Positions 11,251 through 22,121 of a stretch of DNA of 64,000 nucleotides are shown here, piece by piece. The stretch comes from Pollenia angustigena. Lineage: Eukaryota > Arthropoda > Insecta > Diptera > Polleniidae. How positions within the stretch are numbered: position 1 is the stretch's first letter; each line of letters begins with the position of its first letter. Location of the stretch: assembly GCA_930367215.1 (NCBI GenBank), contig OV884060.1, positions 204,169,253 through 204,233,252 on the forward strand. The letters are read 5' to 3'. The position numbers and the translations under genes were made by a program. The notes under the pieces are model-generated. The model was not told the origin of the DNA. It made no database searches and saw only the letters and a list, made by a program, of their open reading frames with translations.

Positions 11251-11553
11251 TGCATGTTAAGAAATCTTTAAATGATTATTTTTCAGAGTACAAAAACAAC
11301 AATGTTACATTTTGTTTATCTTTCGCCACACCATCATCGGATTAACTTTTAACGACTCTCTGTATAAATCATATTTGAGTATCATACGATTCTTGACATT
11401 AAAGACTCCTTAGATAATCTTAACCCACGTCTTAAACGATTCCCACAACGCTTGAAGAAGCGTATTTCGCTCTGCTATGTAAGAATCTCAGTCGTGTTAC
11501 AGTTTTTCCCCTGTGAGGAATCTTCTACGATTAAAAAATGCGGTAAAGTTATT

Positions 11554-11711
11554 AGACTTTGCGGCGCGAATCTTTTTAGTTGCTTATACATCTCCTGATA
11601 TATGATAAGCTAACCACCACCCTTCATGGAATTTTCCCTTTGCGAAATAAATTGTTATCAGACTTTACGACGCGAATCTTTTTAGTTGCTTATACATCTC
11701 CTGTGGGGTAA
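11554..11711. repeat. Direct repeat of about 52 bp
   Basis: The segment at 11554-11605 recurs at 11660-11711 (106-bp offset), sharing GCGAATCTTTTTAGTTGC and TTATACATCTCCTG. Function unknown. Confidence 0.7.
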
Positions 11712-11830
11712 TTCTGTAAGTTTTCAACGAAAAAAATTTGTCGTTAAGTAGTAAATTTTAAGTATTTTTAAATAAAAATTTTCTACTTAACGACAAATTT
11801 GTGTGGTTATAAAGTTACAGAATTACCCCA
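11704..11830. mobile_element. 127-bp hairpin MITE (TGGGGTAATTCTGTAA)
   Basis: Perfect 16-bp terminal repeats TGGGGTAATTCTGTAA with a second inner inverted pair built on TTTGTCGTTAAGTAG. The whole element folds on itself. No clear target duplication. Confidence 0.65.
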
Positions 11831-13113
11831 TTGATATCCTAAAAAAATCGTTAAGATCATGTTGGTGCGTGAATGCTCTTTCCATATTTGAATCCATATT
11901 CAAAATCTCATTTTGTTAGTCACGTGCAACCCACCAAAAACTTGGAAATGACTTGCAATTACTGAACAATTTACTTTTAAAATGACTACTTCATACTATC
12001 TGCATTCAATATAAGTAGTTTAGTAACGGCTGACATATAATCTGATACATTAATGAGTTGATTAACGATATTTATCATTAATTCATAATAAAATGCATCC
12101 AAGGTTTTATTTATTCAAATTAAATAAAAATTTGTTTTAAATATTTGTTCTTACTATTTGTTTTTTTTTTTATTTGTTATAAATAAAGCACAATTTGTAA
12201 TAGATTTGAGTATAAAAAATGTAAATATTTAATTGAGTTTGATATGTATTTTAAAATTAAAAATTTAAGCTACCCGATCAACCAACCGATATTATAACGA
12301 TATCGTCTTGGTGAAATAAATTATAATATATGATATCGATCTTTTGTATCAAAACAATAGAATTTTAATTACCCTTTCCTTATAATATCGTTTTTCCATG
12401 AAAATATCATATCCGTTTGCAATCATATCGTTCTCTGGCTTATTGGGTATGAGTATGTCCTTAATGCGGGATAGTCAAATTTTGCATTAGAAAGTAAATT
12501 TTATTAAAAAAACAATTTGTTTGACAAATTCAGTTTTGTTGATAGCAATGTGAAGAACCTGTTTGTAAGCGAATGTGGTAATGACTTATTTAACTACCTA
12601 TTTGTATAAGCAGTGAAGAGTAGTTATATTAGCTTTTGCTTGGAGCCTTAAGAATCTTACTAATATTTTTTTAGTAAGGGGTTCAATATTTTCCTCAAAG
12701 TTACTTTTACCATGATTTTCCTCACCATTACTTGGAGTAATGGTCGTCAGATAATTGCTTTTCTATGCGTTATTCGTCTAAATCCTTCTCATGGCGGCGT
12801 TATAAATTCGAAGACTTACTATAAAGTGTAGTTTACCTTTTTCATCTATTTTTTTTTAAACCGCACAAATTTAAATTCGTATAAAACAAGGTACTCTTAT
12901 AAAAGGTGGTCCAACCAAAACGCACGATGGACACTATGAGTCACGCCTTCTTTATTACAAAGATACAACTGTATTTCTTTGCGAAAGAGTAGAGAAAATA
13001 ATTTGACCACTAATGTTTTCTTACAAAAATTGAAAACTTAAAAATTTTAAGCTGATTAAAATGTTTTTACTCTTGAGTTTCAAGCATTACGATATAAAGG
13101 CCTGCATAAATGT
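11831..13113. other. AT-rich spacer
   Basis: No gene seen. The part at 12280-12430 is rich in ATATCG/CGATAT palindromic motifs, perhaps a decayed foldback. Confidence 0.3.
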
Positions 13114-13313
13114 GGGCATATTCGTTAATGCACCACTGCGCTATCAGAAAACCAACTTTTTTTAATGCCGATAAAAAAATTATTTAACTTTTTTTATTGT
13201 GTGACTATTATTTTTGTGGAGTATTTGAGAATTTTTTGTCCACATCTACTACAGTACCATATACTTATATAAACATTGGAAGTACAGCGCAGTGATGCAT
13301 ATGCAAACATGCC
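13114..13313. mobile_element. Diverged copy of the GGGTGCGTTCG MITE
   Basis: Ends carry TTCGTTAATGCACCACTGCG and GCGCAGTGATGCATATGC, matching the clean 213-bp copy at 39566-39778. Non-coding and degraded. Confidence 0.6.
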
Positions 13314-13392
13314 TTGTAAACCACAACTAAAAGTAAATTTTTTTGGCATTTCATTTGACATTTCTCAAGTTCAGACTAACTCAATTTGAACC

Positions 13393-14684
13393 ATGGAAAG
13401 TTACACAATTGAGCAACGCTTTAAAGCTATTCAGGCTTATTATGAAAACGAGCGTTCAAATCAAAATGCATATCGTGTACTTCGTGATTTTGTCGGTCAA
13501 TTTAATCTTCTAAATGTGCGCAGAATCGGAAAAATCGTGCCAAAATTTGAGCAAACCGGGTCTGTTGGAGAAAACACCACTGCAGTGTTCGCGATAGTGT
13601 GGCTGAAGAGCCGTCCTTCTCAACTCGTCGTCGTGCCTTATAATTGCACCTCTCACGCTCGTCGTTGATGAACATTATGCATAAAGACTTGCATTTACAC
13701 GCTTACAAGGTGCAATTGACTCAATAACTAAAGCCTTTTGAATGGTCAAACGTCGTCAATGATCAATTTTCGAAGAAAATTATCTTCAGTGATGAGGCAC
13801 ATTTACACGGCTCATATCTTATTGACAAGATTCTTCCTTTTTCTTCTTTGAACATGAATTGGCGTTCAAACGATTTATGTCATGTTGACGACATGTTTTT
13901 TATTTTGTATAGTCGTGCGTATGCATGTGTGCTTTTTTGATATTGAAAACAATAACAAAATTAAACAACGAATGAAAAAGCAAAACGTAAAGACAGTACA
14001 TGCATCTGTGTACTCGTTTCTTTTCCCCTAGTCCATCTCACCTATAAAGGAGCAATCATGTCAATAAGACATGAGCCGTATGAACACAGACTAAGCAGAA
14101 TTGCCGAATTTGGGCGAATGACAATTCAAGAGTGAAAAACCAATGCACCCACAAAGAGTTACTGTTTGGTGATGTTTATGGGCTGGCGGCATCATCTGAC
14201 CGCCGGTCAGACAGTTACTGTGAATGTTGTTCGCTATCGTGAGATGATAACGAACTTTTAATGACCCGAATTGGAAAATATGGATGTGGACGATATGTGG
14301 TTTCAACAGGACGGTGCCACTTGACACACAGCTAACGAAACAATGGCTCTTTTGCACAAGAAATTCAATGGCCGTGTTATCTCACGTGGTGACGATGTCA
14401 ATTGGCCGCCAATATCATGTGATTTGACACCGTTGGACTTCTTTCTTAAGTGTTATTTGTAAGAAAAGGTGTACTTCGATAAGCCAGCAACAATTCAAGA
14501 GCTAAAGGATGAGATAATTCAGCACATTAGCGGCATAGAACCTCAATTATGCCTCAGCGTCATCGAAAATTTGGACCATCGGATGGAGGTGTGCCGCGGA
14601 AGTCGCGGCGGCCATTTGGCCGATATTTTGTTCCTTACAATTATAATTGAACCATGCCAATATTATCATAATAAAAAGAAATGA
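13393..14684 (+). pseudogene. Second DD41D mariner transposase relic
   Basis: Begins MESYTIEQRFKAIQAYYENE, a different subfamily from the other two copies. Readable blocks appear in shifting frames: the N-terminal helix-turn-helix region (13393-13660), KIIFSDEAHLHG around 13780-13810 holding the first aspartate, WFQQDGAT near 14297, VNWPPISCDLTPLDFFL near 14400, and the C-terminal block KPATIQELKDEIIQHISGIE to 14640. The 41-residue gap between the last two aspartates identifies the group. It contains many stops and frameshifts, an internal deletion, and a 273-bp insertion (13807-14079). Outer inverted repeats could not be fixed. Confidence 0.75.
13807..14079. mobile_element. MITE inside the transposase relic
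   Basis: Terminal repeats ACGGCTCATATCTTATTGAC and its mirror (21 bp, one mismatch) bound 273 bp that splits the first-aspartate region from the NKQNC region of the transposase. Target duplication unclear. Confidence 0.7.
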
Positions 14685-14699
14685 CAATAATTTCCCAAA

Positions 14700-15681
14700 T
14701 AATTTTTGTTTTATTCAGTTCAGTTCACTTTATAAATCAACCTAAGTATATATTTTTAAAACCCACAAAGGGTTAATGAATATCCCCAAATGCAAAAATA
14801 TGTTTTCCTCTTAACTGACTCAAAATTTCTTGGCATAGTTTCAACTCATAAATTTTCAAAATTCATGTGTGTGATGCTTTTCTATTGTAAAATTTCATAT
14901 TTTCCTAAGATAAATAAATACTGTAGTTTTCATTTTAATAGCCAAACCAAGAAAAATACAAACAACGACAATACAAAAGTGTACTCCGTCATCGATCTTA
15001 ATATAAATTTAAGGTCTTTTTCGTGTTGCATATGATAAAAAAAAAAAACTATTTCTAATTAGGACTAAACGTATGAATTGTTAAAGATGAATTTCTTGAA
15101 TAATCAAAAACGGTAATGATAACGAAGGGAAAAAACTTAAGCACTGAAGGACTAAAGTCTACATGCAAGTATACTATTTAAGTCCGAGTTTAGACGAGCG
15201 GACATTTGGAAGAAAACATCTGGAATTCTCTTTTGTTTTTTTTTTCGCAGTCACACAGACGAACATGTAGCCGGACACATTTTGTTACTATTGCTGTTTT
15301 TTTTTCTCAAAAAGCAAAGTAAATGTCAACAAAGAAAATTAGAACAAAGCGTGTCGCCGAGTACCAAACACAAAAACCATTCTCTCTTCCCAACCCGTAA
15401 TTTCCTCACAAACAAAATGTTTCCCGGTCTAAAAAGGCACTTACGATTTTTTGGAATTGGTAACATTGATGCAAAATCTTTTTATTCCAATAATTGCGGT
15501 AATATTAAATAGGAGTATTTGCAAAAAAATTGTTTATAAGAAAATGTAACATTAAAATTAAAAGCATTGAACAAAATTATAAGTAGGAGTAAAGTATACA
15601 TAAAACGTGACTACTTCTAGGAGAACTTGAAAAATACAAAACGAAACTATTAAAATTCTATTCTTTTAGCTGATATGTTAT
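14700..15681. other. Spacer
   Basis: AT-rich sequence with no supported gene. The open frame at 15282-15512 has no recognisable features. Confidence 0.3.
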
Positions 15682-16108
15682 TGTTACGTTTTTCCTTTAA
15701 TAAACGCGTTCGGTTTACTCCCTTTATAATAAACCGTTGAGTTCTTTTAATTGCAAATAAAAATAAATACACACACTTATTCAACTTTACAAACTTTATT
15801 ATTTTGTTCACAATTGTTAGTTACGAACAGAACCGTTTCACAAAAAAACTAAACTAATTATACATGAGTCGCCCCTTTTTATATTTCATAATTATTTCTA
15901 GATTTTTCTTCCCTTCCCGTAATAACTATTTATTATGTTCTATAACCATTTCTAGAAATGACTGGGAAATTTATATAGGAATTATTTTAAAATAACAGTT
16001 GTGTTGAAAATTATACATGACAATTTTAAGTAACATAAAACTATAACTTACAAGATAACTTTTAACTATAACTATAAATAATTCTTAGATAATTTGACTT
16101 TCGTAACA
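15682..16108 (-). mobile_element. Solo LTR, minus orientation
   Basis: Starts TGTTACG and ends CGTAACA, the canonical TG...CA LTR borders with short inverted repeats, 427 bp. On the minus strand a TATAAAAAGGGGCGACTC promoter-like stretch (near 15885) is followed by an AATAAAG poly-A signal, which sets the orientation. Flanking TTAT and TTTT are a possible decayed 4-bp duplication, as in Ty3/gypsy-type elements. No internal domain remains. Confidence 0.65.
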
Positions 16109-16407
16109 TTTTAAAATATTTTGATTGTCATAACAAGTATTTAAACTAGAAAGATCCCGATAAAAAAATTGCTCGTTTATGCGCTTCGGAGTAAGAGATA
16201 CAAAGATGCAGTTAGGTAATTGAATGAACTCTTAACAAATTTAAAAAAAAAACCTTTATAGGGCCAAGCCATTACTTTATTGCGAAGCAGGTTTATAAAG
16301 GATAATACGTTAAAAGTAAGAGTGCTACATTTGGCTATGCCGAATCTTATATACACTTTACCATGTTTCGATAAGAACAAAAAGTTATTTAAATACCGTT
16401 ATTTAAA

Positions 16408-16723
16408 TCTTATTATATATAAATACGGGAACAATTTTTTTGTGGTTGATTTTTAAGTATCTTATCGTCCACCGGTTTTAATGAAACATATATCGTTTTA
16501 AAGGAATTTGTGTGTAGATATGCATAATATATTTTTTTCTAAATTTTTTGAATTAAAGTATTTGAAAAGCGTTTTAAATTATCTTACAGACAAACGTACA
16601 AAGTTGGGTGAATAGTGCAGTTTTGCCGTTCTCTTAAAATGTGTACGTTTTTGTTGTATAACGCACAGGTTTTCTCGAAAGTAAATGTCGAGTGGTCGAA
16701 TTTCGGCCACCGGGCGATCCTAG
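16408..16723 (+). mobile_element. Short non-autonomous Helitron, copy 1
   Basis: Begins TCTTATTATATATAAATACG after an A. Ends with a hairpin (GTGGTCGAA against TTTCGGCCAC) then CGATCCTAG followed by T. The 5' TC, 3' hairpin, CTAG and A|T target are the Helitron rules. 316 bp, non-coding. A second copy is at 58367-58669. Confidence 0.8.
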
Positions 16724-17073
16724 TATAAATAAATCTATTTTGTGCCATCTCCACTTCTCCAATCCCGTCCACATTTTGCCAGATGTTGTGTATGGATAAT
16801 CAAGATGCTTGCACCTAGTTGGGAAACTTTGACTCTTGCCGTTCAGTGGATATATGTACATACATAAAAGAAAATTAGAGGCAGTCGTGGTTTTCTGTTC
16901 ATATCTTAGCCATTTAAGGACCGATCTAGCTTTTCGGGACTATAAGTGACATAAATATATAACAAGTTAGTCCCCATCATATCGGAGGTCTTCGGAAAAG
17001 CAATTTCAAAGGACGCACGGAAAGACGGACGGAATCAACTTCGCTACTTATAAGAAACCAGAATATATAGGGC

Positions 17074-17319
17074 TATCAGCGCAGAAAAGGTATTACCCCA
17101 GACTATGTATTATGAGATAATGAGGTGTTAACACAACTCTTGCACTTTAGTACTTGGTTGCAACGGCTCGTGCAAAACTATGTTTCTAGCGCCATCTGTT
17201 TTGGATGCAAACTGTTGGCTTACTCGACTATTGCACTGTAAAGAACAGTGCAAAGAACATATCTTACACCAGAACCGTAACCAAATTAAATTGTGGGTTG
17301 CACCACTTCTGCGCTGATA
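17074..17319. mobile_element. MITE (TATCAGCGCAGAA)
   Basis: Perfect 13-bp inverted ends TATCAGCGCAGAA, 246 bp, inserted in H1. The minus-strand frame at 17128-17361 merely crosses it. Confidence 0.65.
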
Positions 17320-17336
17320 TCGTATATACTTTATAG

Positions 17337-17708
17337 CAGTGTTCGAAAATAAACAGAGCACTATTTAGCGTTAGGCTCACACACCTAGGAACGATATTTT
17401 TTTAGTGTTAACAAACATTATATAGTTTTCTGTTGTAGACAAACATTATATTTTAATGTTCTATAATGTTTTTTTTTACATTGATAGAAATGAACAAACA
17501 AAAAATTTTAGCAACGACCGCAGCACGAACAGCTTGTGTGTGTATTGTGTATATGTTTTGTTTTGTTTTTGTATGTTTTTTTTTGTTAAAAATTTGTGGT
17601 TTTTTTACCAGCGAAAAGGGCGCTAAGTACAACAGAAACGAACGAACATTAATGAGCTGAACCGAACAAAATGAATTTGTGGGCTTAAAAAAACCGAACC
17701 GAACTCTT
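17337..17708. mobile_element. hAT-like MITE (CAGTGTTCGAAAATAAACA), deleted copy
   Basis: Left end CAGTGTTCGAAAATAAACA, right end CGAACTCTT (7 of 9 to the expected mirror), flanked by perfect CTTTATAG octamers at 17329-17336 and 17709-17716. A 372-bp version of the 543-bp copy at 38183-38725. Confidence 0.8.
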
Positions 17709-17922
17709 CTTTATAGGGTATAGGATCAATATTGTAGAAACTACAATCGTAATGGCAAACTTATATATACAACCTCTTAACTTCGGTGAAGGGTGGTGGA
17801 AGTAGTAACTCGCCATATAAAATTCATGACATCTGTAAGCGAGATGGTTAGCGAAAGTTTTACATTACTTCCTTACAAACCTGCTTCGTTTGAATTTTTT
17901 TATAGGAATTATTCATCTTTGA

Positions 17923-18450
17923 GTGGGAAATTTGAAAATAAATCTTCGTAAAGAGCAAACAGGTCATGGAGAAATTGCAAAACCGGTAAAAACAGTAAAG
18001 CAAGTCGCTCTTCAATGCAAACCATTATACGAAACTATTTATAAAAATGGAAATACTGAAAATCATCCTAGATCTGAACGGGCAAAAAAGCTTTCACGCC
18101 GCATTATATGCAGTATTCTTAATAACGTAAATGCGGATCCGAAAACCAGTCCCCCAAAATTCGCGTAACGCATTTAATTCCAAAAAAGAGTGTACGCCCA
18201 AAAACTATACAACGAGCTTTGCATGAGAATGGCATTCAAAGCAGAATTGAACGTAAAAACCACTTATTTCTGCCAAAATCTAAAAACTCCGTCTGAATTT
18301 ACAAATTAGCAGCAATGAAAGCCTAAAAACAGTGATTTGTAAGAAACAACTCCGGTGGACCAACTAAATATTAAGTTTTAAAAAATTTAAATTTTTTAAT
18401 GCAATTTCCAATTATTTTGTTCCTTTTTTACTGAATGTACACTTTTTTTC
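17923..18450 (+). pseudogene. Tc1-like transposase relic, N-terminal part
   Basis: The frame starting at 17923 holds paired helix-turn-helix-like sequence ending RSERAKKLSRRIICSILNNV and DPKTSPPKFA. A frameshift leads to KTIQRALHENGIQSRIERK, which is the classic second DNA-binding subdomain of Tc1 transposases, before a stop near 18290. The catalytic DDE core is missing. TACACTTTTTTTCTTTG near 18437 may be the right terminus. Dead copy. Confidence 0.65.
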
Positions 18451-18961
18451 TTTGAAGTTTTTGTTATAACGTATAGCCCGGGTAATTACCCCACGCTTAA
18501 ATGCCTTTTACGCTTATTTACCTTGAGTTTTAAATCCCCGTTTTTTTTTTCTTCAATTTTTCAAACAAAAATCCACGTTTAATTGCCATTCGCTTAATTA
18601 ACCAATTCGGATAATTGCCTTAAAAATTAAGCTCACAAAATTAAATTACACCTAAATTTCATTTAATAGCCTCAGTGCTAATTGACAACAATAAAGCAAG
18701 TAATAAAACCAAGTTTACATGCTAATAATATGAAAATATGCACTAAAACTTTCTTAAAAAAAGTGCGCAAAAAGCAAAATATGAGCCATATTTGAAGCAA
18801 AATATCAATCAATAAAAAAAAAGAAGTTTTAAACAAATATAATTTAAATAATAATTCAATTGAAAAAAATTAAAATTTTTACAACTAAATTTTACAAATG
18901 TTTGTTTTTGAATTTACGTTACTTGTGATAGGTCCCGTTTTAAACAAATTTGTGTTTAAAT

Positions 18962-20982
18962 CAGTGATGGAAAATTCAGTACTATGGTACTATTTTCAGT
19001 ACTTTTCCCTTTCAAAAATACCACGGTACCCCCAAGTCCGTTTACGTACTTTTTTTGTTATGCTTCTTTTTTAGAAACAAAAAGTACTAACTCCGACTCC
19101 AACTCCTGAAATTCCAACTCCGACTCATAATCTAACCTTAATGTTAAATGTAAGTGAGACTAGTCCTTATTTAACTTTAAACTTTTTTTTTAATGCAGTA
19201 CCAAGGATCGGAAAATGTTTTTTTATTTTGTTTCTAAAAAAATATTTATTGTGCAAGTTTAAAAAATTCTACATTTTACAGAAAACAAAAAATTTCTAAA
19301 ATAGTTTTGAAAAAAAAGCCGTCGAAAAAAATAAATAAAATAAAGTTTTTGAAATAAAACGTTTTCTTAAAAACATTAAATAAAGTTTTTAAAATAAAAC
19401 GTTTTCTTAAAAACATAAAAAAAACAAAAACAAAACAATTATATTTAAGCATTGTCATAAAAATTTCATTCTTCAAAACAAATTTCAATAAAATTTATGA
19501 AGAGCTTTCTGAGAATACATAGATACATATTTCATTTTTGAAAAATACATACATAGAAAAAAAAATTCTAAAAAAAAACGTTTTAAAAAATATTTTTCAA
19601 CAAAAAAAAAAAGTTTTTTGAAAATTTGTATTTGTTTTTTTTTTACAAAAAAAGTTTTTGCTATTTTTTGAAACAAAGAAAATGTTTTTTTTCTTTTTCG
19701 TTTAAATTTTAAACACAGAAAAACAATATTCTTTTTTTCACACACAAAAATTTTTTATTTAAAAAATAAAATTTAATTTTGTGTTTTCCGTTCGTAAAAT
19801 CCGGTCCTTGTGCAGTACCATTCAAATGGTTAAATATAGCAAGAAAAGGATTCAGTAAAAATTTCGAAGTATTTATACCCACACCACACTAGTGGAGAGG
19901 GTATTATGCATTTGTGCTGATGTGTGTAACGCCTTAAAATATTGGTCCTAGACCCACCTTAAAGTATACCGATCGACTCAGAATCACTTTCTGAGTCGAA
20001 CTAGCGATGTCCGTCCGGCTAGCGGGCAGGCTGGCTGGCTGGCTGTCCATGTAACCTTGTGCGCAAAGCACAGGTCGCAATTTTGGAGATAATTTGATAA
20101 AATTTGGTACATAGATTTTTATTGGCACAAGGACCAAGCCTATTAAAAATGGGCCGAATGGTAGGACCACGAGGGAAGATAAGGGAAAATTTCTTCCTCT
20201 CAGAAACTATCAAACCGATTTAAATGAAATTTAAAACATAGATAGAACCATATCTATATGGACACAAAAGGTATGCATTTTCTAAAAAATAGGACGACGA
20301 GGGGAAATAGTGGCAATTTCTAACTCTCAAACCGCTATTAATGAAATTTAAAACATAGATAGATCCATATCTATATGGACACATAAGCTATACAGTTTTT
20401 CAAAAATATGACCACAAGGGGAGGTAGGGGGCAATTTCTGCCTCTCACAAACTTTCAAACCGATTTAAATGAAGTTTATAAACATAGATAAATCCATATT
20501 TATATGGACACATGAGCACAATGTGTTTTTAAATACTGTGGTGCTGGGTATCATATGGTCGGGCTTGACCGACTATACTTTCTTACTTGTTTTATCTTAA
20601 AAATTATTACAATATTTTTTTAAATTTATCATGCCGAAAAATTTTTAAGTGGAGTTGCGAATTTTTTATAGATACTACGACTCGGACTCCGGTACAAAAT
20701 CCTTAACTCCGACTCTACAACTTCGACTCCACAGACCTGTTTACAACATTGTCTACACAAAATTAATTACTATCAAAAGGTTATGGCAACACTGCTTGTT
20801 GATATATTTTAATTTTAGATATCCTCATCAGGATTTTGGTGTTAAAATTAAGCTAGCTCCGTCCATAAATGGCTGAGATATGAGAAAAAAAAAATGTTTT
20901 AAAAAAGTACCAAAATGTTGAAAAAAATTACTCTTTTGCTTGGTGCTCAGTACCATCTAAATATTTCAATTTTCCATCACTG
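18962..20982. mobile_element. hAT-like TIR element (CAGTGATGGAAAATT) with ACTCCGACTCC runs
   Basis: Perfect 15-bp ends CAGTGATGGAAAATT, 2021 bp. The flanks GTTTAAAT and GTTATATT agree at 5 of 8 positions. Subterminal zones at 19081-19130 and 20679-20735 repeat ACTCCGACTC hexamers. It contains Helentron-like repeat G1 (19873-20591). No transposase. Confidence 0.6.
19873..20591 (+). mobile_element. Helentron-like repeat, family G, copy 1
   Basis: The 5' end TTATACCCACACCAC folds with GAGAGGGTAT. The 3' end has GGGTATCATATGGTCGGGCT, then the TGACCGAC half of a hairpin and TATACTTTCTTACTTGTTT. Inverted subterminal boxes and three tandem units of about 120 bp (starting 20163, 20291, 20408). Other copies are at 26238-26817 (minus) and 43611-44318. 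Confidence 0.65.
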
Positions 20983-21166
20983 GTTATATTAAATGAATTT
21001 CTTCACTGAATATGAAATTTATTTTTTTCTGTGTACAAATAAAATCTCTTTGATGACATCATTAAAACCATATGACAATATAGAAAAAGAGGCATACAAG
21101 TTTTGATTAAACAAATATTATGCATATCATTCCTATAAAGAGCATTGGGCCTCATACAAATATATG

Positions 21167-21400
21167 TTGGATTCACAAGGTGTGCTATCAAGTCATATTG
21201 CCATAATGTCCTAAATAATGTTTTACAATTGTTAAAAAAAATATTGTTGTGTTTTAAACAAAATTTAATTTGTAATTTGTTATAACTATACAGTAGAAAT
21301 CTAAATTATAAGCGTTGCCCACAACAGTGATATATATTTCTTCTAATTATTTTAAGGCATATGACTTTACAATTTTATGACTACCCTGTGAATACCCCAA
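21167..21400. mobile_element. MITE E1 (TTGGATTCACAAGGTGTGCT)
   Basis: Inverted ends TTGGATTCACAAGGTGTGCT and mirror of TTGGGGTATTCACAGGGTAG, 234 bp. Same family as 25265-25888, 32419-34076 and 32486-33045. Confidence 0.6.
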
Positions 21401-21500
21401 TAATATCGTATAAAACTTTAGCAAAACCTTTTGTTTTTTGTCGTCTTGCCTCTATAAATAATTTTATTTAATAATTTAATATTAGTGTATTGTAACTTAC

Positions 21501-21681
21501 CATTCAAAATCTAGGGGTAAAATATCAGCATCATCTTCATCCGTATCGATTTTGACAAAAAATGTTGCTCTTTCGTTTGGCATGCATCGTATTAATGAAC
21601 TCGAATTTTCGCTAAAGGATATATTTGGGGGCTTATGATTGCTTTTGGCCTCAGAACTTCCCTGAGGAAAATATCGGGAAT
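21501..21681 (-). CDS. Internal coding exon of an unrecognised gene
   Basis: On the minus strand a T-rich acceptor (TTTTTTTTCAG) precedes 181 bp, and a consensus donor GTAAGT follows at 21500-21495. The open phase gives SRYFPQGSSEAKSNHKPP, then a serine-rich stretch, then CMPNERATFFVKIDTDEDDA and DILPLDFE. The first two bases complete the Asp codon started by the final base of the exon at 35680-35770, so the two exons join in phase. The segment is serine-rich and then acidic, looks intrinsically disordered, and contains no domain I recognise. It ends in phase 2 with TG, so a further exon must follow at lower coordinates. I could not find it before the left edge. Confidence 0.75.
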
Positions 21682-22121
21682 CTGAAAAAAAATTAATTAA
21701 CAAATTTTAATTTCCAAATTGGATTAATATTTTTTTTTATTAATATAACTTTAAACAAATTTTCATAATTCACTAAATATTGTAGAATCTTTTGTGGGAC
21801 CCTTGATCAGACCATAGTTTTAGCTTACTTTAAAGTTATTTCAGATAAAATTTATCTAAATAGAAATATTTGTATGCGATTTATAAAAAATTACCCGATT
21901 TAAGTAAAATTACACCTAAAATAAAATTAATGTTTTATTTTATAAAAAAGAAAAACACAAACGATACGTTTAAGGTAGATTAATAGTCAAACTATTTAGA
22001 ATCATATAAAACTTAAAACAAATTCACAAAAATAAATTTTAAAACTTAAAATAAATTATGCCTAAGGCCCAGTAGCCATGACTAGAGAGTAAATTAGTTT
22101 GTAATTTATAATTATACTCTT

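Larger units (their letters stand above)
16312..17806 (-). mobile_element. Helentron-like (HINE/DINE-type) repeat H1, with three nested insertions
   Basis: The 3' end on the minus strand is at left: a TTCGGCATAGCCAAAT hairpin followed by AGCACTCTTACTT. The 5' end at right carries the CCACCACCCTTCACC box. The element is interrupted by a Helitron (16408-16723), a MITE (17074-17319) and a hAT MITE (17337-17708). Subterminal inverted boxes plus a 3' hairpin are the layout of Helentron-associated non-autonomous elements. The assignment is by architecture only. Confidence 0.55.

Noticed and set aside
19485..19745. Lysine/phenylalanine-rich minus-strand frame
   Set aside because: Pure consequence of A- and T-homopolymer-rich DNA.
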